This document shows positions 33,983-42,020 of a DNA stretch of 64,000 nucleotides, piece by piece. The position numbers and the translations under genes were made by a program. The stretch's first letter is position 1, and each line of letters starts with the position of its first letter. The stretch is taken from assembly GCA_045656705.1 (NCBI GenBank), contig JAZORR010000013.1, positions 1-64,000 of the forward strand, in the 5' to 3' direction. The stretch is from RGIG4576 sp045656705. Its GTDB lineage: Bacteria > Bacteroidota > Bacteroidia > Bacteroidales > Muribaculaceae. The notes under the pieces were generated by a model. The model searched no databases, had not been told where the DNA came from, and saw nothing but the letters and a program-made list of their open reading frames with translations.

Positions 33983-34387
33983 ATGAAAATTATAACTATA
34001 ATTTTAGCGTCATTGCTTTTGATATTCAGATATTGTACAATGGAACCGGAAGAATATTAATTTGTTACAATAAAAAATAATTCAAATATTCCTTTAGTAT
34101 GTATATTGGAGAATGAAGAACCATTAGAGGGCTTTAAATTTGTTGATAGAGAGTCAGAAACTGCACTAGGAGAATATGATGTCGGAAAAATGTTTCTAGC
34201 CCAGACAAGACAAGATGTTTTCAAAAAAAAGGATAATGTTGTTTTCTGGTTCTTCCCGATGGATGTCTTTATGAAACTAGAAGCTGGGGATAGTCTCATT
34301 AATTATCCTGAAGAGATTGTTTTAAAGATAGTTAAATGTAACAAGAGGGAGCTTGAGACATTGAATTGGACAATTACTTATCCATAA
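33983..34387 (+). pseudogene. Lipoprotein-like gene with an in-frame stop
   Basis: One frame runs from the ATG at 33983 (MKIITIILASLLLIFRYCTMEPEEY) to the TAA at 34385-34387 but is interrupted by TAA at 34058-34060 after 25 codons. Downstream of the stop the same frame continues with sensible protein sequence (FVTIKNNSNIPLVCILENEEPLEGFKFVD...). A single C-to-T change of a CAA codon would create such a stop. The residue before the would-be lipid Cys is atypical (FRYC). The intact product would be 134 aa, a small secreted or lipid-anchored protein. A restart at the TTG at 34106 is possible but unlikely to give an exported product. Confidence 0.7.
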
Positions 34388-34432
34388 GTGAATGGTATAA
34401 AAAAACATTGATGTACTTATTTAAATATTATT

Positions 34433-35221
34433 ATGGCAAAGAGAATAGTAACAAAGGTTGGAGATGTGTTTTGTGTAGAAATAGACAACGAGTATAAATG
34501 TTTTTTTCAATATATTGAGAAAGATTTAAGTCAACTAAATAGTTCCGTAATAAGAGTATTTAAACGACGTTACCCTATTGAATACAATCCTATAATTGAA
34601 GAAATAGTGAGTGATGATATTTTGTTCTATGCACATACTGTTCTAAGAGCTGGTATTGATTATAAAGCATGGTATAAAGTAGGTAAATCCAAAGAATTGG
34701 GATTAGATGGTTTAAGTAAAGTATTATGGGGGGTAGTACATATTCATAAATTATACATTATAGATCATGTACCCCAAATAGACAAGGCTAATCCATTAGA
34801 AAATTGGACTATTTGGTACTCTAATTATAAAACGATTGATATAGGAATTTTACCTAAAAAATATTATGAAATTATAGAAGAAGGAGCCGTAATACCTTAT
34901 TCTAGCATTGTAAAGAGGTTAAAATATGGCTATTATTTAAGTTATGACCCTATGTATGATATTATTAAGCGCCGCCCGATAGCGGGGGTGAATAGCTACA
35001 CGAAGCATGAGATTGATGGGAAAGTGTGCTATTTTCATTTTATCGGCGAGGATATATACCGCGAAATTATTGTAACACCACAGGATGTAATCAAACTCAC
35101 TCAGGAATACCCACAGAAAGAAGGTTACTCATTTCATGCTCGCAAGTTTTGGGAAATAAATTGGAATTACAAAGATCACATCACCGAAGATGATTTCCTA
35201 TCAATATGGAATAAAGCATAA
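34433..35221 (+). CDS. Imm26-like immunity protein, copy 2
   Basis: A 262-aa paralogue of the protein at 32609, the same length to the residue. Conserved blocks are GDVFCVEI, SVIRVFKRRYP, DDILFYAHT, and the tail IIKRRPIAGVNSYTKHEIDGKVCYFHFIGEDIY. The central ~65 residues differ strongly between the copies, which is where toxin specificity might lie. The downstream neuB start is 31 nt away. The gene probably represents diversification by duplication plus partial replacement. Confidence 0.6.
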   Translation: MAKRIVTKVGDVFCVEIDNEYKCFFQYIEKDLSQLNSSVIRVFKRRYPIEYNPIIEEIVSDDILFYAHTVLRAGIDYKAWYKVGKSKELGLDGLSKVLWGVVHIHKLYIIDHVPQIDKANPLENWTIWYSNYKTIDIGILPKKYYEIIEEGAVIPYSSIVKRLKYGYYLSYDPMYDIIKRRPIAGVNSYTKHEIDGKVCYFHFIGEDIYREIIVTPQDVIKLTQEYPQKEGYSFHARKFWEINWNYKDHITEDDFLSIWNKA

Positions 35222-35240
35222 ATATTTTCAATTATTTTCT

Positions 35241-35248
35241 TAAATTTG
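35241..35248 (+). promoter_or_regulatory. Possible -7 box just before neuB
   Basis: TAAATTTG ends 3 nt before the ATG at 35252. No -33 element is seen. If used, the mRNA would start at or after the first ATG and translation would use the in-frame ATG at 35258. It may be chance. Confidence 0.3.
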
Positions 35249-35251
35249 CAC

Positions 35252-36259
35252 ATGAATATGAATAAGACTATAATTATAGCTGAAGCGGGGGTGAATCATA
35301 ATGGCGATATGGGTATCGCTAAAGGTCTCATAGATGCTGCTGCCGATGCTGGGGTTGATTATGTGAAATTCCAGACTTTCAAGACCGAAAATTTGGTGTC
35401 GCACGATGCTCCTACTGCCGAATATCAGAAATCGGCAACTAATGAGTCGTCGCAATTTGCTATGCTCAAGCGTTTGGAGCTAAGCGAGGAACAGCATCTC
35501 ACTCTTATCGATTACTGCAATGAGAAGGGTGTAAAATTCCTTTCTACGGCATTCGACCTCGATAGTATCGATCTATTGAGCCGATTTGACCTTGATTTCT
35601 GGAAAGTGCCAAGTGGCGAAATCACCAACTACCCTTATTTGGCGAAAACAGCTCGCACAGGTAAGCCCGTGGTGATGTCGACGGGTATGTGCGACGAAAA
35701 TGACATACATAATGCCATTTATGCTTTATGCGAAAATGGTGCAAACAAAGATGACATTACCTTATTGCATTGCAACACGCAATACCCTACTCCAATGGCC
35801 GATGTGAATCTGCGAGCAATGGCGAGAATGGAGACCTCATTCGGCGTGCAAGTGGGCTATAGCGACCACACTCAGGGCATTGAAGTGCCGATAGCGGCTG
35901 TGGCTCTCGGGGCGAAGGTGATAGAGAAGCATTTCACGCTCGACCGTAATATGGAAGGCCCCGACCACAAGGCTTCGCTCGAACCTCACGAACTCAAGGC
36001 TATGGTTTCGGCTATTCGCCACATAGAGGAGGCTCTCGGGAATGGCGAAAAGCGTACATCGGCGAGCGAAACACCCAATAAGGCTGTGGCTCGCAAGAGT
36101 ATAGTGGCCAAATGCCACATTGAGGCTGGCGAACTGCTCTCCGAAGAGAATATCACAGTGAAACGCCCCGGAACGGGCATCTCACCAATGCGTTGGCGTG
36201 AGGTGTTAGGTACAAAAGCCATACACGACTTCACACCCGACCAACTGATAGAAATATAA
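35252..36259 (+). CDS. neuB: N-acetylneuraminate/legionaminate synthase (NeuB/LegI)
   Basis: A 335-aa enzyme condensing PEP with ManNAc or its 6-deoxy-diamino relative. The TIM-barrel part carries IIIAEAGVNHNGD (start), VKFQTFK, FWKVPSGEITNYPYL, LLHCNTQYPTP, GYSDHTQGIEVPIAAVALGAKVIEKHFTLD, and MEGPDHKASLEP. Residues ~275-335 form the antifreeze-like SAF domain (ARKSIVAKCHIEAGELLSEENITVKRPGTGISP). KVPSGEITNYPYL favours LegI-type enzymes over Neu5Ac synthases, but this is judged by eye. The ATG at 35252 or 35258 may be used. It overlaps neuC by 1 nt. Confidence 0.92.
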   Translation: MNMNKTIIIAEAGVNHNGDMGIAKGLIDAAADAGVDYVKFQTFKTENLVSHDAPTAEYQKSATNESSQFAMLKRLELSEEQHLTLIDYCNEKGVKFLSTAFDLDSIDLLSRFDLDFWKVPSGEITNYPYLAKTARTGKPVVMSTGMCDENDIHNAIYALCENGANKDDITLLHCNTQYPTPMADVNLRAMARMETSFGVQVGYSDHTQGIEVPIAAVALGAKVIEKHFTLDRNMEGPDHKASLEPHELKAMVSAIRHIEEALGNGEKRTSASETPNKAVARKSIVAKCHIEAGELLSEENITVKRPGTGISPMRWREVLGTKAIHDFTPDQLIEI

Positions 36260-37431
36260 TGAACACGATGAAGCGAAAAATATGCATAGTGACGAGTACG
36301 CGTGCCGATTGGGGACTGCTGAGCGGTGTGGCTCAAGCTCTTAACAATCGTGCCGATGTGACTCTGCAAATCATTGCCACGAATATGCACCTCGATGAGC
36401 GATTTGGCAATACCTGGCAAGAGATTAAACGCGACGGATTGCACATAGATTATCGTGTGCCAATGTCTACCGATACCGACAGCCCTGACGGAACTGTGAA
36501 TGCTATGGGCGAATGTATGCAAGGCATGAGCAAGGCATTTGAGGCTCTACGCCCTGATTTGCTGCTAATTCTTGGCGACAGATATGAGATGCTTGCAGTG
36601 GCCGCTACAGCGCTTATTCATCGCATTCCTGTGGCTCATATGCATGGTGGAGAGGTGACGCAAGGTGCGTTCGACGAAAGCATTCGCCATTCTATCACCA
36701 AGATGAGTCACTTGCATTTCACTTCTACCGAAGAGGCTCGAAATCGTGTGATCCAACTCGGAGAGAACCCTGCCCATGTGTTCAATACTGGTGCTATTGG
36801 TGTGTACAACATATTGAATGCCAATCTTATGACTCGTGCCGAACTTGAAGACAACCTTGGCACAGAGATTCCTGAGAAATCGATTTTCGTAACCTTCCAC
36901 CCTTCTACTCTCGACGAAATGTCGCCTGCCGAACAATGCGAAAACCTACTGAAGGCTCTCGACGAGGTGAAGGATTACAAGATATTTTTCTCTTACCCTA
37001 ATAACGATCCTTCGGGACAGGCCATCATAGAGCTTATAGAGGCGTTTGTGGCACGAAACAGCGAGCGTTGCGTGGTATTCCCTTCGCTTGGCGCACGACG
37101 CTATCTTTCGGTGCTAAAATGCGTGTCTGCCGTAGTGGGTAACTCGTCGAGTGGCATTCTTGAGGTGCCATCGATGCACATCCCTACTCTGAACATAGGT
37201 ATCCGTCAGCAAGGTCGCCAACGAGCTAAGTCGGTGATAGACTGTGGAGTAAGCACCGAAGAAATAAGAGAAGGTCTCGCACATGTGTTGTCGCACGAAG
37301 TGAGAGAGATGGCTAAAACGGTGAGCAACCCTTACGAACAGCCCGATACGCTCGCCAAGATAGTGGAAACTGTGGCCACTTTCCCTCTCAACAACATAAT
37401 TCAAAAACCATTTCACGATATCACTCTATGA
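36259..37431 (+). CDS. neuC: UDP/GDP-GlcNAc 2-epimerase, hydrolysing (NeuC/LegG)
   Basis: A 390-aa enzyme of the GT-B-like 2-epimerase fold. It releases ManNAc (NeuC) or 2,4-diacetamido-2,4,6-trideoxymannose (LegG). Motifs: KICIVTSTRADWGLL at the N-terminus, LLILGDRYEMLAVAATALIHRIPVAHMHGGEVTQGAFDESIRH in the middle with the catalytic acidic residues, and VVGNSSSGILEVPSMHIPTLNIGIRQQGRQRA binding the nucleotide. Its start overlaps the neuB stop by 1 nt and its stop overlaps neuA by 4 nt, so translational coupling is likely. Confidence 0.93.
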   Translation: MNTMKRKICIVTSTRADWGLLSGVAQALNNRADVTLQIIATNMHLDERFGNTWQEIKRDGLHIDYRVPMSTDTDSPDGTVNAMGECMQGMSKAFEALRPDLLLILGDRYEMLAVAATALIHRIPVAHMHGGEVTQGAFDESIRHSITKMSHLHFTSTEEARNRVIQLGENPAHVFNTGAIGVYNILNANLMTRAELEDNLGTEIPEKSIFVTFHPSTLDEMSPAEQCENLLKALDEVKDYKIFFSYPNNDPSGQAIIELIEAFVARNSERCVVFPSLGARRYLSVLKCVSAVVGNSSSGILEVPSMHIPTLNIGIRQQGRQRAKSVIDCGVSTEEIREGLAHVLSHEVREMAKTVSNPYEQPDTLAKIVETVATFPLNNIIQKPFHDITL

Positions 37432-38114
37432 AGACTCTATACATTATCCCTGCACGAGGTGGCAGCAAAGGAATTCCTGGTAAAAACATCAAATCTCTTG
37501 CAGGTAAACCACTTATCGGTTACTCTATAGATGTGGCTCGAGCTCTTGCCGACGACTGCGACATCTGCGTTAGCACCGACGATGCTAATATCATTGCTAC
37601 TGTGGAGGCTATGGGGCTGAAAGTGCCTTTCATACGCCCTGCCCACCTTGCTACCGACCAAAGTGGCACTTATGAGGTGCTTTTGCACGCTCTCGACTAC
37701 TACGAAGCTCAAGGCATTCACTATGAGTGTATGGTGCTTTTGCAACCTACTTCGCCTTTCCGCACTGCCGACGATGTGTGCCACTGCCTGAAACATTATA
37801 CACAAGATATTGATATGGTGGTGAGCGTGAAGCGTGCTTCAGCCAACCCTTACTACAATGCTTTCGAAACCGACGAAGATGGCTTCCTTCATATCTCTAA
37901 AGGCGAAGGCAACTACACTCGCCGCCAAGATGCTCCACCAGTGTGGGAATATAATGGTGCTGTGTATGTGATCAACACCTACTCCCTTCGCAAAATGCCA
38001 CTACACAAATTTCCGCGCCGCAAAATGTGCGAAATGAGCGACGAACATTCCATCGACCTCGACACACCTACCGATTGGCTCATCGCCGAAATGCTGTTGA
38101 CAGCGAAGAAGTGA
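37428..38114 (+). CDS. neuA: CMP-sialic/legionaminic acid cytidylyltransferase (NeuA/LegF)
   Basis: A 228-aa enzyme joining CTP to a nonulosonic acid to give CMP-sugar. IIPARGGSKGIPGKNIKSLAGKPLI (residues 4-28) is the CTP-binding signature. LLQPTSPFRTADDV and the late SIDLDTPTDW hold conserved metal and sugar contacts. The length is that of the short, single-domain enzyme without the esterase domain. ATGA overlap with neuC; last gene of the neuBCA operon, followed by a terminator. Confidence 0.93.
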   Translation: MKTLYIIPARGGSKGIPGKNIKSLAGKPLIGYSIDVARALADDCDICVSTDDANIIATVEAMGLKVPFIRPAHLATDQSGTYEVLLHALDYYEAQGIHYECMVLLQPTSPFRTADDVCHCLKHYTQDIDMVVSVKRASANPYYNAFETDEDGFLHISKGEGNYTRRQDAPPVWEYNGAVYVINTYSLRKMPLHKFPRRKMCEMSDEHSIDLDTPTDWLIAEMLLTAKK

Positions 38115-38129
38115 GGGGAGTGAGTGGGG

Positions 38130-38149
38130 AACGCCCGAAGGGTGTTTTT
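38130..38149 (+). terminator. Likely terminator of neuBCA
   Basis: AACGCCC (38130-38136), loop GAA, GGGTGTT with one G-U pair, then T-rich sequence. Confidence 0.65.
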
Positions 38150-38170
38150 CTCTCTTCACTGATGAAAACG

Positions 38171-38217
38171 GACTAAAACCCAGTCACCTTAGATGAAGCC
38201 CTTCGGACTTACTTAAA
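38171..38217 (+). repeat. REP-like unit A beside the RAYT
   Basis: Aligns with unit C: ACTAAA, ACCC, then the stretch from ACCTTAGATGAAG through CCCTTCGGACTT and CTTAAA. The second hairpin is AAGCCC-TTC-GGACTT (one mismatch). The first hairpin arm is decayed. Confidence 0.7.
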
Positions 38218-38237
38218 ATGTTTATGAGAAGTGCAAT

Positions 38238-38314
38238 AGCCCGTAGGGCTACATTTAAGGTAACCCCGTACTTTAGTGCGGGGAAAGTTGGGTGTGTGCC
38301 GTTTAGGTACACCG
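38238..38314 (-). repeat. REP-like unit B (inverted) plus adjoining hairpin
   Basis: Reverse complement of units A and C. Hairpin 1: CCCCG (38264-38268) with CGGGG (38279-38283), loop TACTTTAGTG. Hairpin 2: AGCCC-GTA-GGGCT (38238-38250). The adjoining hairpin at 38291-38313 (GGTGT...ACACC) is repeated in inverse orientation at 38791-38810. Confidence 0.75.
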
Positions 38315-38318
38315 TCTA

Positions 38319-38744
38319 TTATAGTTTATATCCACATTCTTCAAGTATTCGCAAAAACTCATCCTTTGAAGATTCTTTTTCGTGATGCTCTTTCTGCCCT
38401 ATAATATAATTCTTGATGTGATCAACTTCATAATAAGAAACTGTAAGTGATGCATACCCATTTGCCCATCCTCTGAACTTTGGAAAAGATGGATGACCAG
38501 AAAAGAAAGAACTTGTGCGTCCCTTTATAAGATGCATTACCTTATCGGGTAAAACTGTTCCAGGCAACTCTATTAAAATGTGAATATGGTCGAGATGTGA
38601 ATTAATTCTAATCAATTTCCATCCTTGACGCTTACAAATACCCAAAATATAACCAAACATTTCTCCTTTTGTTTCTTCGGGTATAGTCATCTCACTATTT
38701 TTAGTTCGGGTAATGATGTGAAATATATGTCGATGAAAACTCAT
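38319..38744 (-). CDS. REP-associated tyrosine transposase (RAYT, Y1_Tnp)
   Basis: A 141-aa single-strand HUH nuclease of the IS200/RAYT type. The HUH motif is HIH at residues 53-55 (SHLDHIHILIEL). Tyr113 in DHIKNYIIGQKEHH is the probable catalytic tyrosine. The tail DEFLRILEECGYKL is usual for the family. The ATG at 38744 gives the canonical MSFHRHIFHIITRTKN start; a longer reading from 38837 runs through the flanking repeat. REP-like units lie on both sides (38171-38314, 38791-38884), as expected for a domesticated RAYT that mobilises those palindromes. Confidence 0.9.
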   Translation of the reverse strand: MSFHRHIFHIITRTKNSEMTIPEETKGEMFGYILGICKRQGWKLIRINSHLDHIHILIELPGTVLPDKVMHLIKGRTSSFFSGHPSFPKFRGWANGYASLTVSYYEVDHIKNYIIGQKEHHEKESSKDEFLRILEECGYKL

Positions 38745-38790
38745 AACAATTTTTCTGTAAAGATAGCATATAGAAAGTAATAATACAAAC

Positions 38791-38884
38791 GGCGTACCTG
38801 AACGGCACGCTTCATTTATGATGCATTTTCCGGGCACTAAAGTACCCGGTTACCTTAGATGAAGCCCTTCGGGCTTTCTTAAAG
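38791..38884 (+). repeat. REP-like unit C plus adjoining hairpin
   Basis: Adjoining hairpin GCGTACC-TGAAC-GGCACGC (38792-38810). Hairpin 1: CCGGG (38831-38835) with CCCGG (38846-38850), loop CACTAAAGTA. Hairpin 2: AAGCCC-TTC-GGGCTT. Compared with unit B the stem of hairpin 1 changes on both arms, so pairing is kept while the loop is identical. Confidence 0.78.
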
Positions 38885-38907
38885 TTAGGAGTTAGTAGGT
38901 ATAGGTA

Positions 38908-38948
38908 TAAAAAAGGAGATGCTCATCTCCGGGTGGAGTGAGCATCTC
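38908..38948 (-). terminator. Terminator of the susCD operon
   Basis: GAGATGCTCA (38916-38925) with TGAGCATCTC (38939-38948), followed on the minus strand by TTTTTT. Confidence 0.88.
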
Positions 38949-38974
38949 TGAGGTATAATCAAAAATGATATTGA

Positions 38975-40027
38975 TTACTTAGCACCGAAGCGAGTAAGAG
39001 TTTTCTTAACTGGCTTGCCGCTGTATGAACCACGATAGAAGTAGTGGTAGCTACGTCCCATATAAGTAGTCCAGTAGTCATTCTTCAAAAGAATTTCTTC
39101 CTTACCTTCTGGGTAAAGCTTAGAACCTACAGGCCATACCGCACGAATGTCTTGACGTACGTAGATGTAACCTGAAGCACCAAGGATTTGGTCTTCCCAA
39201 AGGATAGTAGTGAAATAGTCAGTAGCTTCACCGAATGCAAGACCTACACCATCTTCTGGATAAGTAGCATAGATTTCACCATTGCTCTTTCTGCGAACGT
39301 CGAAGAAAATACGAGCTTCAGTAGGTTCGCCTGGAGCATCGAACATATAGTTATACAAACGAGCAGAAGCGAAACGAGAGTTACCTGTTGAGTCTACTTC
39401 AGAGTAAAGAGTAGGAGTACCGAATTCGTGTACCTTAGGAGCAGCACCTTCTCTTTCTACAGCACCTTCAATTGCTTGATTATATTCATCTAACGAAATT
39501 TTAGCATCAGCAAAAGATTGAGTAGCTGTAGCGATATCCTCAACTTTATCTTCAGCATATACGCGATTATCCCAAACGATAACTTGAGAAACAACACCAG
39601 CCTTAAGATCTACTTCAGTAGTACCTACATAAACAGGCTTTCTAACGTAAACTGTAGAATCGGCAGTATTGTTCCAGTTTCTTACAACATTACCAGCTTC
39701 GTCCTTAACCTTTACAGAGGCTTCAGTTTCAAGCTTGATTGTACACTTACCAGGAGTAGTTTCGTAAGAAGAACCTACTACATAAGAAGGTGAGAAGTTG
39801 TAAGGTGAAATCATAGCTTGGTGATCGTAAGAATACTCAGTGCCATTGATAGTAATGTACTTAATATTATTATCTGATGTAGCAGTTACCAATGACATAT
39901 AGTACACTTGCACAAATGCCTTGCTGTAATCAGCATCTTCCCAGTTGAACTCTGGCTTATCTTGCGAACAAGAAGAACCCATCAAGCCAACAATCAAAGA
40001 AAGTACTAAATATTTAATATATTTCAT
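38975..40027 (-). CDS. Lipoprotein third in the sus operon (SusE-position, DUF1735-like in role)
   Basis: A 350-aa lipoprotein with lipobox MGSSCS. Beta-rich, with aromatic residues spread along strands (AFVQVYYMSLVTATSDNNIKYITING, and near the end YWTTYMGRSYHYFYRGSYSG). Family not recognised with certainty. It lies 31 nt downstream of susD on the same strand before a strong terminator, so it is probably a surface glycan-binding or accessory lipoprotein of this importer. Confidence 0.7.
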   Translation of the reverse strand: MKYIKYLVLSLIVGLMGSSCSQDKPEFNWEDADYSKAFVQVYYMSLVTATSDNNIKYITINGTEYSYDHQAMISPYNFSPSYVVGSSYETTPGKCTIKLETEASVKVKDEAGNVVRNWNNTADSTVYVRKPVYVGTTEVDLKAGVVSQVIVWDNRVYAEDKVEDIATATQSFADAKISLDEYNQAIEGAVEREGAAPKVHEFGTPTLYSEVDSTGNSRFASARLYNYMFDAPGEPTEARIFFDVRRKSNGEIYATYPEDGVGLAFGEATDYFTTILWEDQILGASGYIYVRQDIRAVWPVGSKLYPEGKEEILLKNDYWTTYMGRSYHYFYRGSYSGKPVKKTLTRFGAK

Positions 40028-40058
40028 AATTGTCTTATTGTTTAATAGTTAAACATTA

Positions 40059-42005
40059 TTATTCTGCAACTTCGTCATAAGTTGGAGCACCTGGTTGAGG
40101 ACCTGGATAACAGAACCAAGGCATAGAGCAGTGGTAGTTAAGAGCGTCACCAGAGATTGGCTTCAATTGCTTCAATGAAGGCAAGTTCCACATATATTCA
40201 GAGTTGTAACGTGGACGGATGCGGTAGCAAGGAGAACCTTGGTTATCTTCATTAACCTTTGAAGTTGACATTTGAGAATAAGGAAGGAAGAAGCCCTTAT
40301 AAACCTTAGTAGGATCTGAATCGAACTTATTGAACATATCGTCCATATCCCAACCATCTTCGAATGAAGGAACACCATGTTCGTTACCTACGTAGTTAAG
40401 ATCGTAGTGGTTCTTACGCATATCCACCCAAACTTCTTGAGAACCCCAAGGGAATAGGTGAACATACTTTTGCATCATAATGTGTGACATTGAGAATTCA
40501 CTTTGTGGAAGTGCACCTACGAATGGACCAGCAAGGTATTCAGCAGCAGCAGCGTCGAATTGAGCCTTAGTGATCTTATCACCTACGTGGAATGTAATAT
40601 CTTCATACTTACCAGAAGCAGTCTTTTCGTTAGTGATGTTAGTGCTACCAGCAACAAGATACTTAGCAGTAAATTCCATATCGGCAGCAACAGCCTTCTT
40701 CCAAGCTTCGAAAGCAGCACCAGTGTTACCAACAGTCATTTCAGCTTCAGCAACGTTGAACATAAGCTCAGCGTAAGTAGTCAAAATGTAAGGAGCATCA
40801 TTGCGATACAACCAGCGACCATTACCGTTGCGAGCAGTAGAAGCACCATAATAATCGCTACCACTCATGAAGTAAGCAGCATCAGCATAGCGACCACCGT
40901 GGAACTTGAACGCCTTGATAGAATCGATTTCAGCGAAGTTTGCTACGTGAGAACCGTCAACAGTTTCAAGCTTAGCAACTGGACGTGGGTCCCAGTGACC
41001 AAGTTCGTTAACCAATGTATCGGTAATGATTTGCTTTTCAGCAAGTTCATACTTGTAAAGACCAACTTCCTTAAGACGAGTAGTGTCTGTGATTTCAACG
41101 AATTCTTCAGTTTCTTCGTTAACGGCACGAACCATACCAGTCATGATATCAACTGCATAGTTGTGAGCGTGACTTGAAGTCATATTGCCACGGTAAACAC
41201 CATAGTAGTTGTTGTAAGCAGCGTCTGGAGAGTCAGCACCACCACCATCTACCTTGATAGTAGCATCGTCAGCTACAGAAGTAAATGACTTGCTTGCAGC
41301 ATCCATAAGTTGAGGATAGTACTTTTCCTTGAAATCTTTCTTCTTAGTCAAAGACACAAGGTTGCGAACGATAATTGCATAACCAAACTTCTTCCACTTT
41401 TCTACATCACCACCATAGATTTGGTCGTAAGCATCAAGTTGAGGACGAAGAGAAGAGTTATCTTCCATTTCAAGATAAGCGATACCTTGCTTACACCATT
41501 CACGAATCTTCATGAAGATGTATTCTTGGTAGTCATAATCGTGCTTCAAAGAACCAGGAACATAAGCATCGTCAAGAGGCATTTCACCATTGTACTTACA
41601 GCTATAGTCCCAAGAGATAGCCTTAAGGATAAGACCTACACCAGCAGTGTGGTAATCCTTTTCAGCGATAGATTGGTTGATGATGTTTTCAAGGTTCATA
41701 CCATGTGACCAGTATGTCATACGCCACATACCACCACCTGTATCAGAAGCCTTAGAATAGTAGTGACTTGTGAAGTTACCACCATTGCTTGTCATCTGAG
41801 TAAGACCTTGTGTGTAGAAACCATCGGCATATACATTATAGAATGTATTTTGCACTTGAGGAAGGTAAAGATAAGCGTCAACGTATGCTGGACCGTCAAT
41901 ATTGTGATTGACGTCAAGATAGTCGTCGCAGCTTGTAGCTCCAAAGCCTACGGCAAGAGCACCTATAATTGATAAAATTGAATTCTTTTTCATCGTTTTC
42001 TTCAT
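40059..42005 (-). CDS. SusD/RagB family outer-membrane lipoprotein
   Basis: A 648-aa surface lipoprotein capping the SusC channel. The signal peptide has lipobox GATSC (Cys26). TPR-type helical stretches (ISWDYSCKYNGEMPLDDAYVPG, WRMTYWSHGMNLENIINQS) and the late YAELMFNVAEAEM match the SusD_RagB / SusD-like_2 group. DPRPVAKLE is typical of the SusD-like_2 type. It lies 15 nt downstream of susC. The ligand may be a peptide or glycan; no enzyme gene follows to hint at which. Confidence 0.93.
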   Translation of the reverse strand: MKKTMKKNSILSIIGALAVGFGATSCDDYLDVNHNIDGPAYVDAYLYLPQVQNTFYNVYADGFYTQGLTQMTSNGGNFTSHYYSKASDTGGGMWRMTYWSHGMNLENIINQSIAEKDYHTAGVGLILKAISWDYSCKYNGEMPLDDAYVPGSLKHDYDYQEYIFMKIREWCKQGIAYLEMEDNSSLRPQLDAYDQIYGGDVEKWKKFGYAIIVRNLVSLTKKKDFKEKYYPQLMDAASKSFTSVADDATIKVDGGGADSPDAAYNNYYGVYRGNMTSSHAHNYAVDIMTGMVRAVNEETEEFVEITDTTRLKEVGLYKYELAEKQIITDTLVNELGHWDPRPVAKLETVDGSHVANFAEIDSIKAFKFHGGRYADAAYFMSGSDYYGASTARNGNGRWLYRNDAPYILTTYAELMFNVAEAEMTVGNTGAAFEAWKKAVAADMEFTAKYLVAGSTNITNEKTASGKYEDITFHVGDKITKAQFDAAAAEYLAGPFVGALPQSEFSMSHIMMQKYVHLFPWGSQEVWVDMRKNHYDLNYVGNEHGVPSFEDGWDMDDMFNKFDSDPTKVYKGFFLPYSQMSTSKVNEDNQGSPCYRIRPRYNSEYMWNLPSLKQLKPISGDALNYHCSMPWFCYPGPQPGAPTYDEVAE

Positions 42006-42020
42006 TTTAAGTTCGAGTTA

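Noticed and set aside
38745..38837. Longer N-terminus for the RAYT
   Set aside because: It reads through the flanking hairpin repeat, and the canonical MSFHRH start is at 38744.
38171..38884. CRISPR array
   Set aside because: Only three imperfect units in mixed orientation around a transposase gene, no regular spacers and no cas genes.
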